A stretch of 64,000 nt of DNA from Saccharum officinarum. Lineage: Eukaryota > Streptophyta > Magnoliopsida > Poales > Poaceae. Location of the stretch: NCBI GenBank assembly GCA_020631735.1, contig CM036221.1:18085381-18149380 (forward strand). Direction: 5' to 3'. A model generated the notes under the pieces. The model saw only the letters and a list, made by a program, of their open reading frames with translations. It ran no database searches and was not told the origin of the DNA. Positions 32,148 through 42,900 of the stretch are shown here, piece by piece (the first letter of the stretch is position 1; each line of letters opens with the position of its first letter). The translations under genes were made by a program, and so were the position numbers.

Positions 32148-35100
32148 TCTGTTGCGTTTGAGATCTTGTGCTCGACCCCCAAGGTGCTTAGATGTTTTAG
32201 CAATTTTTGCTCTGCGTTTTAGGAAAATAATTGTATTTTCACTTTGCATTTCTATACCTAATAATAAATAGACAAAATTTTAGGCTCTTTTTTTCGTCCA
32301 TTTATTTTTTTTCCATCTTTCTCTAAGTACCGAACAATGAAGAGTTTCTTCTGTCTGGACTTATATATATAACCCGTGCTCAACGAGTTAGAATAACTCG
32401 CGTCTAGACCAATATAGAATAGGAATCTTAACCTAAATAGATTTCTCAGATCCTGAATACTCTAAATAGAACTCTTAATAATAAATAGAAAAGGATAAGA
32501 GTTATGTTCTTTATTTTGCACCGCTTTATTTATTTACGTACGAGTTAGAATAGCTTGCGTCTATATGGATAAATAGATTCCTCAAATCTGATGACAATGC
32601 TTTGTGTTTATTTTCCTTTGACGGGATATATACGTACATTATACAGACCGATTTCTTTTTTTTAATACTAGGAACTTTCTTTCCCCCAGAAAATACTGGG
32701 AACTTCCGTAATAGACCAGAGCCTAGCGTTTTTTTATGGTGGAAGGCCGAACAATACAATCAGGAAAATAGAAAAGAAAAAAAATACTATGGTTACGTCA
32801 TCTTTTTTATCCACCTTACTTTTTTCTTTTTTGTTCTACCGTGTTCTCTTCATCCTTGCAAGCGTGTACCGTCTGAGCATCCGTAAAAGCATTTTACGAG
32901 AGGTTCACACATTACTCGTTCATCTAAGCGATTGTTTTTTCTCCTATAAATATAAAAAACAAAAGGACTAAATTCAACCGTCATGAATGTTTCAGGCTAC
33001 TTTTTTTTGTTCATCCATTTTCTTGGTCCATCTCCCTCTAACTACTGGATCGAGTTTCTTCCGTCCAGACTTATATATATAACACGTACTCCTACAAGTT
33101 AAAATAGCTCTTGTCTCTAACATGATACGGAGTCCGATCTGGATAGATAGGAGTTATATTCTGATCCAAATAGATCTCTTCAATCATGAATCTTTATAAA
33201 AAAAATCCTAAACTAAATAGAATAGGAGTTCTGTATAAGAGTATAAATTTGTGCAGGTATCTCATCAACGTGACTTTGGTTTCTATTATTTAGAATAGGA
33301 GTTCTAATCAAATAATAAAAGTAAGAGTACGAATTTATATATGTATCTCATCTTATTTGGTTTCGATTTTTAGTTTTTTTCCATTTTCTTTTTCCCCGAC
33401 CGTGACTTTGATGGTTTCTATTGTTTAATTCTTTTTTGATTCCCCTGGGTCCATCACTCCGTTTTTTTTATCGACAGTTCAGTTTCTTCCAATCATTTTC
33501 CTAATCCGTTCATTTTTTTTTTCTTTTTTCCGATTTGGTCCGCCTGTTTTCTTTCCATGTTTCTTTATTATTTCCTCAAGATTCCGTCTTTTATGAGTTT
33601 TTCATTTCGTGATTTATTATGTTCTTTTTTTAAGATTTCATCCATTTTCGAATATGTCCTGTTGAGCTCTCGAGAGAATAGAAGAACAACAATGACAAGA
33701 CAAGACAAGACAAAGGATATATAAGTGTAACAAAATTATGACAGCCTACATACCATGTTAGGTAGACCGATAGTAGAGCAATCAACAAAGTCTCATGAGA
33801 TCTAGCTACTTTTGATCTCTACCGACCACTGCGTCGTCACTAGAATCGATAACACAATCATATTTTCTCTATGTGCACCACTCTGAAAGTCCCTAGTTTG
33901 GTTTTGGCTAATTAATGAAATCTAGAACTAACCTTTGTATCTAAGTGGATGATGTAGATAAAGGTGGTCATTGAATATGAGACATGACATTGACTCATGT
34001 GACTAAGATGATGAAGACCAAGATGAGGTTTGGCTCGATAGACCGGTTGTGAAGGTGAAGGGCAAGTCGAGGCTTCGAAGTGAAGGACCATGCGATGGTG
34101 AAGCTTGAGCAAGATTTGGCGTCGACGGACCGATGCAACGGTAAAGAGCAAGTGAAGTCAAGGTTGATGGATCGAGACGGTTATGTGATGATATGAAGTG
34201 GATCATATCATTTGGAGAAACAAAATGGGCTCAAGGCAAAGGTATAACCATAGGGCCATTTTATTTTGCACTCAAGACACCATAGAGGGTGTGAGTGGTT
34301 TAAGATCGATAGCCGAACTATTAAGAGGAGAAGTCTTATCGGTTACTCGACGCACGGGTGCCGCTAGGTGAATTCATGAAGTGCATTGCATGTAGGGCCT
34401 AGTGAGCTAACTGGAAAACCTTTAAAAATAATTATGAAAATGCTAACACACGTGCACAAGGTGGTGATCACTTATTGGTGTTGGCACATTTGTGAAGGTG
34501 ATGAAGTTTGAGGGGTAGAGAGGGGTTTGGGGTCCTCTCTCCCTCCCGCCGAGCTTGCGAGGCGGGATTCAAGCGTTTTCGAGGAGATAAAATATCTATT
34601 TTTCTTTACGCTAATATCAAGATTTGGAGGCGATGTCACGTGGTGTTTCATGAGCTAAAACATGTGCTAAAGTGTTACACATGTGAAGGGTCGAGATGGC
34701 GGACTAGAGGGGGGTGAATAGTCCTTTCTAAAAATAATCACGTCGGCAAACCGAAACAAATGCGGAATTAAAACTATCGGTCTAGCCAAGACTACACCCC
34801 TCTATCTAAGTTCACAAGCACCTCACAAAGATCCTAATTATGTAACTAAGGTGCTTTCCTTAGCAAGAGCTCTCCTAAACAATTCTAGAGTAAGGTCACA
34901 CAAACCTATGCACTAGTACTTTAACAAAGCCGGGGAGCTCCTACACAATTCTAGTAAGCAAAAGCACGAAGCCACCTATGCTCACTAGCAAAGCTCAATA
35001 GCAAAGCAACTAATGCCAAACTAGAGAGCGCAAATTACTTAGCTACACAAACTAAGCAATATGACTAACAAGGTTACACAAACCAAATTAGCCACGCAAC

Positions 35101-35763
35101 GGTTGCTACTTCAATGCTACACAAGCAAGAACGTAGCTAGCAAACTACACAAGCCAACTAGTTACAAGAGCAACTACACAAGCACAAGTATATGAAAGTA
35201 AATACAAGCTTGTGAATCGAAAGCAAACCACCGAGAAGAAGTACACAAGGTTGACACGACGGTTTTTCACCGAGGTTCACTTGGTTGCCACCAAGCTAGT
35301 CCCCGTTGTGGCGATACACCCACTTGATGGATCACGAGCTAATTGACTATCAAGAGTCAAACCCTCAGCGGGTGCCGCACATCCACTCTCAAGATGGGGA
35401 TCCTCCAAGCCACGAGCTTTACTAGAGTTGCTCTTCGCGATCCCCGCGGGGTGAGCACAATCCCCCTCACAAATCCTCCTCCGGAGCCACGCACAATCTC
35501 CACACGTGCTTCAACGGAGTCGCAAGCCACCAAGCCGTCTAGGAGGTGGCAACCTCCAAGAGTAACAAGCACCACCGGCTTGCAACACGATCACCTAGTG
35601 CCACTCAATGCAATCCTCTCAATGCAACGCACTAGAATCGCTCTCTCACTCGATCTGATGAATACTATCAAGCATGAGTGAGTTAGAGGGCTTCCAAGCA
35701 CTACCACATAAGCCACCAAGGCCAAAGTGTGCTCAGCTACCGACCACAGCCGGCCAAGGCATC

Positions 35764-35771
35764 TATTTATA
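35764..35771 (-). promoter_or_regulatory. TATA box of LTR E
   Basis: TATAAATA on the minus strand, just downstream (in LTR sense) of the palindrome array, as in the sister LTRs. Confidence 0.65.
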
Positions 35772-35819
35772 ACCCCACGGTCAAATAGAGCCGTTACCCC
35801 ATCACTGGGTCTTTTTCGG

Positions 35820-36300
35820 GACGACCGGACGCGCCGGTCGTAACTGACCGGACGCGCTCAGCCGCGTCCGATTCTCCAACGGTCACTGACACCCAACGGT
35901 CAAACCAGCGACCGGACGCGCTGCTGTCATGACCGGACGCGCCGCTGCCACGACCGGACGCGCCCCTAGCAACGACCGGACGCGCCGATCGCACAGTACC
36001 GCGCGCGCAACGATATGATCGGACGCGCTCCTTGCGACGACCGGACGCGACAGTGCCCGCGTCCGGTTTGAGTCCAGTAAGCTCCCTCGATAATCGGACG
36101 CGTCCGATCATGTGTGACCGGACGCGCCTCGCGTCCGATCGTACTCAGCTTCCTCTGGACACCTGACCGGACGCGCCGGTCCCACGAGTGACCGGACGCG
36201 CCGGTTGCAAACCCTAGCATCCGCGCCTGCGCTGTACTGATCGAACGCGTCCGGTCATACCATGACCGCGTCCGGTGCAGCGTCCGGTCACCTCTGTGAC
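35820..36300. repeat. Palindromic GACCGGACGCG array in LTR E
   Basis: Many GACCGGACGCGCCGGTC-like near-palindromes and half-sites, with a perfect variant ATCGGACGCGTCCGAT at about 36092-36107. Same position in the LTR as in A. Confidence 0.88.
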
Positions 36301-37174
36301 CTCCGTTCGCCTCTGTTTCTTTTCCGACTTCCGGCGTAGTGGAAAATAGGCTTTTCAACTCCTCGAAAATGCCTGAATCCCGCGCTCGTAAGCTCGGCGG
36401 GAGGGAGAGAGGAACCCAAACCCTCTCTACCGCTCAAACTCCACCGCCTTCGCAAAAGTGCCAACACCAACAAGTGATCACCACCTTGTGCACGTGTGTT
36501 AGCTTTTTCATAATCATTTTATCGAAGGAGTTAACCACTCAACTTGCCTCGCCACTCGATCCTAACACGTATGCAAAGTTAGATCGCTCAAGTGGCACTA
36601 GATGACCGATATGCAAACAAGTTTGCCCCTCTTGATAGTACGGCCATCTATCCTAAATCCGATCATCAACTTCTCTACACACCTATGACCGGTGAAATGG
36701 AAATGCCCTAGGTTATACCTTTGCCTTGCGCATTCCATTCCATCTCCTCCGATGTTGATGCAACACATGCACCAACCAATCACCAAATGATATGATCCAC
36801 TTCATATCATTACGTGACCGTATTGGTTAATCGATCTTGACCTCACTTGCTCTTCACCGTTGCCTTGGTCCTTCGGCGCCAAGCCATCACACAACTTGCC
36901 CTTCACCCTAGCAACCGGTCCATCAAGCCAAGCCTCATCTTGATCTTCTCCACCTTGGTCACATGACTCCATGTCATGTCTCATATGCAATGAGCTCCTT
37001 CATGACACCATCACATGTGGACTAATCTCCTGTGTATCTCACATAACCACATATTAGTCCACCTAAGTTGTCACTCAATTACCAAAATCAAACAAGGACC
37101 TTTCAACATGCTTAGTGTAGCTCATAAGTGAAAGTGGCGAGGTCGCGAGAGTGTTTCTCTCGCTGAGAAACACT

Positions 37175-37740
37175 AGACAGACGCTGGCCGGGGCAGCGAC
37201 AGACGCTGGCGCCGCGTCTGTCGGCTTACCCTGGAAGACGGGCTGCAGAGAAGAGGTGTTAGACGCGCGGGTGCTCGCGCGACAGACGCTGACGTCAGTG
37301 TCTGTCGGCCACGCGCTGCGGAGGCGGCGAAGGCGTTGGCAGCAATAGACGCCGAGCCGCGTCTGTCGCTCGTCCGTCAGGCGCGTCTGTCGACCGCGCG
37401 AGGGAAAGGTGCTCTCTGTGCCGCGTCTGTCGGTGCGACAGACGCGCGCCCTCGACGCGTCGGACGTGTCTGTCGCTCGGTGTTTGGCGGGCTGGCGAGC
37501 GCGCGAGCGTCAGACGCTGCGCCGTGTCTGTCGATCGTCCGATAGACACGTCTGTCACGGCGAGCACGGAGCAGGGCGTTCTGGACCGCGTCTGTTGGTG
37601 CGACAGACGCGCGCCCACGTAGCGTCGGACGCGTCTGACGCAGTGGGCGCGAACGCGATGATTTCAAACGGTCGAACGCGTGGCGGCCGTAGGAGCGACA
37701 GACGGTACTGTGCAGCGTCTGTCGGTCGGCAACAGTCTGT
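37175..37740. repeat. Palindromic GCGTCTGTCG/CGACAGACGC array in LTR D
   Basis: Inverted pairs such as GCGTCTGTCGGTGCGACAGA (about 37424) and GCGTCTGTTGGTGCGACAGA (about 37588), with many single sites in both orientations, fill the place held by the CGGACGCG array in the sister LTRs. Confidence 0.88.
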
Positions 37741-37794
37741 CGCCCCCGTTTCTATTGTGTGGAGAAGCTAACGGCTAGTTTCGAGGATGGAGGC

Positions 37795-37802
37795 TATAAA
37801 TA
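37795..37802 (+). promoter_or_regulatory. TATA box of LTR D
   Basis: TATAAATA shortly after the array, at the usual U3/R position for this LTR group. Confidence 0.65.
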
Positions 37803-39040
37803 CTTGTTGGCCGGCCCTTGGGAGCTCTCTTGACATTTATAACACTCTTATGCATTCTTTGAGCTAAAGCTTCTCCCTCCCACTCATCTCTCTTGCTTGA
37901 TTGCAAATTAAAAGTGAGATTGAGTGATCCCAAAATACATTGCATAGCTTGAGGGCATCTAGTGGCACTTGTGGGTGGTTTAGCCGGTGGATTTCTTATT
38001 ACTCTTGGAGAGTACCGCTCCTAGCCAGCTTGGAGATTGTTGGAGACGTTGGCAAGAGAAGGAGATTGTTCTTGGCCACCTTCGATTGATTGTAAGAGGT
38101 TCTTGTGCTTTCCTCGGCGGAGTGCCAAAAGCAACTCTAATACATTGCGTGTGTCATTGAATTACCTCACTTGAGAGTGGTGTCTTGTGGTGTCTTGTGT
38201 GGTGTGCCTTGAGGGGCAAGTGACTTGATGGTCACACCGAGAAACATCTAAGTGTTGGTCGACACACCCGGTGACATAGCTTGTCGGTGCACAAGTGAAC
38301 ACCGGGTGAACAAAAATATTGTGTCTCTTGTCTCCCGGTGATTGGTCTTCATATTGTGTTGTTGTCAATATTGATTGATTGTATATCATCTTGGTGATTG
38401 GCAACATCTTCACTCCACCGTCGGTATAAGAATCACAATAATCTCTTTTGCATTTACATTTACTAGATTATCTTATGTAGCTCTAGTGGTAGCTTTGCTA
38501 GTAGTGTTGTTAGCTTGCTCACTAGTGTAAAATTAGTGACATAGCCCTTGTGTGAACTAGAGATCATAATCTACTAGACTTGTAGATAGGAGGCTTGCAT
38601 CACAACCGTAGGCTAAGCAAAACTCGTTTTACGCCGTTTGTTATTCTAACAAGTTTGCTTAGTGGTTCGTGTATGATTTTTTATAGGCTATTCACTCCCC
38701 CTCTAGCCATCTAGGACCTTACACACTCTTCTTGATCGCTAAGGGCACCGTCAAGGCTGCACGTTATCTCAACTGTGGCAGTCAGGCCACGTCCGCGCCA
38801 TCGTAGGAGCCATGTACGCACGAGCCCTATGTTGTCAACCTTGTTGTAGTGCGGGGCCTAGGTCTGCGTGGTGGCTGCCATGCCACTGACACCGCACATC
38901 GTGACTACCATGCATGTCGCCGGTTTAAGCTAGCTCGTAGCGGCCGCTATGCCCACACGTAGCACTATCATGTTACCACTATAATCGCCAGTAGTATAGT
39001 AAATTATAGTCCCGTTGTAACGCACGAGTATTTTGCTAGT

Positions 39041-40175
39041 AATAATAAAGAGGCAAAATTTTAGGCTCTTTTTTCGTCCATCCATTTGTTTGTCTGTCTC
39101 GCTCCGAACAATGTAAAGTTTCTTCCATCAGGACTTATATATACAATCCATGCTCTTACGAGTTAGAATCATAATATAAATAGACCTGATCATATTTGAT
39201 ATTGAATCCTAATCCTAAACTAAATACAAAAGGAAAGTAAGAGTAAAAATTAGGCAAATATACAACTTTTAGTCCTCACGTTCCTAATGTTTTTGTCCAC
39301 AAGTTTTTTTATCTAGCCCGCACGTTCCTCTGTAGAGCATCCGCTTGATTCTATTTTAATTTTTCAAAATCTTTTTCTTCAGCTAAGGTGTTTTTTTGTT
39401 CCTAATTTTTTTATCCGCAAGTTTTTTTTGTCTAGCCCGCACGTTCCTCTGTTGTGCATCCGCTCGGTCTTATTTTTTCACAAAATCTTCTCCTCACTGC
39501 GGTGTTTTGTTTTTGTTTTTTTCTCAAACAAATGTAAAACCAAATAAAAAACACAACACTATTCTTTGAACCATTGCCCTTTTATGCAGTTTTGTGATTT
39601 GATTAAAAACAAAACCTATTTTATTAAATTTTAGATTACTCGACGGTCCAACTAATCAATCAGTAAGATGATATCTTGATCAATTTACTTTCTAATCACG
39701 TCTAAATAATTGTATCTCTGCAATCCTCAACGGGAGTTGCCATGTGAAAAATTGAGAGGTCTCTTGTCACAAGCATCAGAATTCTTGACACATCAACGAC
39801 TAACTCCTAGACGACTTTAATCAGAGATTCCAACTACGGATTTTTATGGTCCTCGAATAAAATGACGAAACTAAATATTTAACTATAGAAACACATGGAT
39901 AGTATGATACATTTACATCTAAATATTTCTATGCTTTTCCGTGAAAGAAAAAATCTATTTTATTTAATTTGATACAAGTTTAATTGGACATTGTTATATT
40001 ATTACCTATTTTAACTTATATTATAGATGCATGGTTATCCTAAAATAAATTAGAGGTCTTAAATTTCATAGAAACGAAAAAACATAAATAGACATGTAAC
40101 CCTTTCTATCATCATTTTCCATGAATGTATTTGATATTTTTTTCTCCTGTTGCAACACACGGGCATATTTGCTAG
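39041..40175 (+). mobile_element. Helitron-like element with 3' hairpin and CTAG end
   Basis: AATAATAAAGAGGCAAAATT at the left matches the Helitron-like heads at 14143 and 32255. The right end has CCTGTTGCAACACACGGG then CATATTTGCTAG before a host T. A stretch around CTAGCCCGCACGTTCCTCTG is duplicated (about 39310 and 39430). About 1.1 kb, AT-rich, without coding capacity. The left end abuts another Helitron end at 39039, so it may be interrupted there. Confidence 0.5.
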
Positions 40176-40761
40176 TTAGGGAAAAAATGCCAAAAATTTA
40201 CATGGTTAGGATTCGAACCTTGACCCGTAGAATTGGAAACAAAACATGGATGCACAGCACTATACCGCCACCGCGATGATGCTTGCAGCTGTAAACTCAG
40301 GTTTATGTGGGGTGAAGGGATACCACGGAAAACGTGAAGTTTATTAGAACAATGACTTTTCACGGATTAATCTGTGGATACTTGTTGATTCTACGACGAT
40401 TCTTTTTAAGTGTATGAAGATGGTTTTGATATTTCGAGCACTTCATTCCCATCCTTGAACCAGGATGATTTAGTATACATTAGTATATTTCCATTATTAA
40501 TTCTCATCAATTAATGATTTAGTATATGTCAGTATATTTCTGTAGCCACATCTCTCACACGTATACTCAAACCCATAAGTTGTTCATTTTTTCCTTTTTA
40601 CGAAATATTAAGTAATGTTTGCTTGGTAAATGTGCGTATACATGTACACATAAATGAGTATGTACACATGTATACATTTGTGTGCTAGTAGAGCTTAGAA
40701 GTGAGATTTATTAAAAAAAAGTTTAGGAGTGAGATAGTTTAGAGGAGGTAGGACCACCTAG
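40176..40761. other. Intergenic, possible tRNA-like (SINE) piece
   Basis: On the minus strand 40290-40195 has a GGTTCGAATCC box at about 40207-40217 and an A-box-like GGCGGTATAGTGC upstream, as in tRNA-derived SINEs. No clear tail or target duplication was found. The rest is AT-rich with TGTACACAT-type repeats near 40640. Confidence 0.3.
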
Positions 40762-41006
40762 GGGTCGGTTCAGTTCCATTTTTTTTTTTGCAAAGTAACG
40801 CTGTAGCGATTTTCGTTGTTATTTGACAATTAGTGTCCAATCACGGTCTAATTAGGCTTAAAAGATTCGTCTCGTCCATTTCGTCTAAACTGTGTAATTA
40901 GTTTTATTTTTTATCTATATTTAATGCTTCATGCATATGTCTAAATATTCGATGTGACGAGAAATCTTGAAAAATTCTGTAAAATTTTTTGGAACTGAAC
41001 AGACCT
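40762..41006. mobile_element. MITE with GGTCGGTTCAGTTCC ends, TAG target duplication
   Basis: The ends and GGAACTGAACAGACC form inverted repeats. TAG lies on both sides (40759-40761, 41007-41009). The interior has the TTAGGCTTAAAAGATTCGTC motif also seen in the MITEs at 10379 and 10774, so it is of the same group. Confidence 0.75.
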
Positions 41007-41140
41007 AGATCTTGACCCAAACCCTCACCGCGAAGCACAAGAGGACGGAGGCCTCTGGACCAGCTGGCCCAGCCTGTGACTCCCTCCTTTCTCTCTCTGG
41101 GCTCGTCGCTCTGTCGAAATACCTTGAATTGTTTTAGTCA

Positions 41141-42190
41141 GGATTTCTCGAAATGGCATATTCATTTTGTGAACCATGTATATTTCAGCTTTGTCAAAAC
41201 GTCTTGAATTTTGTTGTGCAAGCATATACACCCAAATTATGACTCCACACAAAATCTTAGATTTATCTGATCAATTTTGGTCATTATTGTATTTATTATT
41301 TTGTGCTAAACTAGATGAGGGAGGTTGAATTATCTCTTCAAAACAATATAATTTTCCATCTACCTCCATCCAAATGGGTACACTAGGACATATGAGTCCA
41401 AGTATAAAAATTTGGTACCATTTTGAATTATTTTGGGTAGCCTTAGTTCAACCTCTAATTACTTTGTACCGGCACGCAAAAATTCATTTAAACTGTAGCA
41501 AGTAGCAAACTAACTTTGAAAAATCTAAAACTTTGTGTGTTCCTTAACTTGTTGAGAAAAAGTTTAAGGCGCATACAGCACCGAAATGCATGAGATGATG
41601 AGAGTTGTTGAAACTTAGGAGTTGTAGTCAGGATTCCACGGGTTGCCACATTCATTTTGTGAACCATGTATATTCCGGCTCCATCGAAATGCCTTGAATT
41701 TTTTTTGTGCAAGCATATACACCCAAATTATGACTCCACACAAAATCTTAGATTTATCTGATCAATTTTGGTCATTATTGTATTTATTTTGTGCTAAACT
41801 AGATGAGAGAGGTTGAATTATCTCTTCAAAATAATATAATTTTCCATCTACCTCCATCCAAATGGGTACACTGGGACATATGAGTCCAAGTATAAAAATT
41901 TGGTACCATTTTGGATTATTTCGGGGTAGCCTTAGTTCAACCTCTAATTACTTCGTACCGGCATGTAGAAATTCATTTAAACTGTAGAAAGTAGCAAACT
42001 AACTATGAAAAATCTAAAACTTTGTGTTTCCTTAACTTGTGGTGCGTACATGATTGAGAAAAAGTTTAAGGTACCGAAATGCATGAGAGTTGTGGAAACT
42101 TAGGAGCTGTAGTGTGGATTCCACGAAATGGCCATCCATTTTTGTGAACCATGTATAATCCGGCTATGTAGAAATGCCTTGAATTCAAAT
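41141..42190. repeat. Tandem repeat of about 485 bp, just over two copies
   Basis: Copies start near 41141, 41628 and 42113 (the last partial) with CATTTTGTGAACCATGTATA-type sequence and share CAAGCATATACACCCAAATT and ATGGGTACACT blocks. Non-coding, AT-rich, 0.7 kb upstream of PWP2. Confidence 0.9.
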
Positions 42191-42900
42191 GTAATGATGT
42201 CTAAACTTGTTTATATGACTAAGTGAGAGATAGATCTATTTATGAAGGATGTATAGTTCTATTTATTTTCAAATTTATTGGAGGTACACGTAGTTCTTTT
42301 TTGAACGACTATTAATAGGATTCATTTAAACTCTAGAGAATAGTAAACAAGTTTTATAGTTTTGAAGTGTGAACAGAACAACATATATTTAGTCTTTTTT
42401 ATGTAAAAATATTTTGGGCAAATGAAATAATTTCATTAGAACGCTACTTCACAAGCATGCCTTAATTTGTCAAAAATAAAAAAAGTAAAGGGCTGAATAT
42501 GCTCGGAGTAGCCCAAAGGCCCAAGGTCCAACAACTTCATCTCCGTCTCCACCGTTGGATTGGTCAAACTGACGGTGTAGATGAAAACCTTGTTGAAACC
42601 CTAGATCATCAGGAAGAATAAAAGGAGCACCTGAAAATTTCCTTCACCTTCTTCTATGTTTTGGGCCACCGTTACATAAAGCCCTATCTGGCCCTTTTGT
42701 GACTGCGCCCCGAAAGACTCCTCCGCGGAAGCCAGCGGCCCTAGCGGCGAGTTCTTCTTCCCTCCTATCAGAAGAAGCCACAAGCCCACAGCCCACTCAA
42801 AACTAAAACCCCCTCGTCGTCGTCGAGCCGGTTCCCCGCGTCCCCCAAAACCCTAGGCGGCCGCCCACCCGACCGCCTTCCCCCTCCCTCTTCTCCCGCC
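42191..42900 (+). promoter_or_regulatory. PWP2 promoter with telo-boxes and site II-like motifs
   Basis: Telo-box AAACCCTAG sits at about 42596-42604 and 42848-42856, and TGGGCC/GGCCCA-type (site II-like) motifs at about 42516 and 42662. The pair is typical of plant ribosomal-protein and ribosome-biogenesis promoters (family knowledge), which fits the gene downstream. The 5' leader before the ATG is C-rich. Confidence 0.6.

Larger units (their letters stand above)
34684..37105 (-). mobile_element. Solo LTR E nested in LTR D
   Basis: On the minus strand it starts TGAAAGGTCC (37105) and ends CCCTTCA (34684), 2422 bp. ACATG at 34679-34683 and 37106-37110 is a perfect target duplication. It carries the GACCGGACGCG-type array (about 35820-36300), a TATA box and the CACCCCCCTCTAG block near its end. 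It is therefore a second solo LTR, younger than D. Confidence 0.92.
33884..38723 (+). mobile_element. Solo LTR D of a copia family (interrupted by solo LTR E)
   Basis: TGAAAGTCCC at 33884 and GGACCTTACA at 38723 are the ends of the same LTR group as element A. CACTC (33879-33883 and 38724-38728) is a perfect 5-bp target duplication, so this is one LTR left by recombination. Without E it is about 2.41 kb. Its palindrome array (37175-37740) uses GCGTCTGTCG/CGACAGACGC instead of the GACCGGACGCG motif of A, and a TATA box follows at 37795. Confidence 0.92.
32246..39039 (+). mobile_element. Helitron-like composite region split by solo LTR D
   Basis: A 5'-like TCTATACCTAATAATAAATAG at 32246 leads a poly-T/TTTCGTCC zone that recurs at 33000 and 39060, so at least two related elements may be nested. 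The right end has a hairpin (CCCGTTGTAACGCACGAG, 39011-39028) followed by TATTTTGCTAG (39029-39039) and a host T, as in Helitron 3' ends. LTR D accounts for 33884-38723. There is no RepHel coding capacity. The left boundary is uncertain. Confidence 0.4.

Noticed and set aside
37151..37771. Arg/Ala/Asp-rich frames over LTR D array
   Set aside because: They come from the GCGTCTGTCG repeats, on both strands, without domains.
40195..40290. tRNA-derived SINE on the minus strand
   Set aside because: A and B boxes are suggestive, but no tail, target duplication or second copy was seen; left as a note only.
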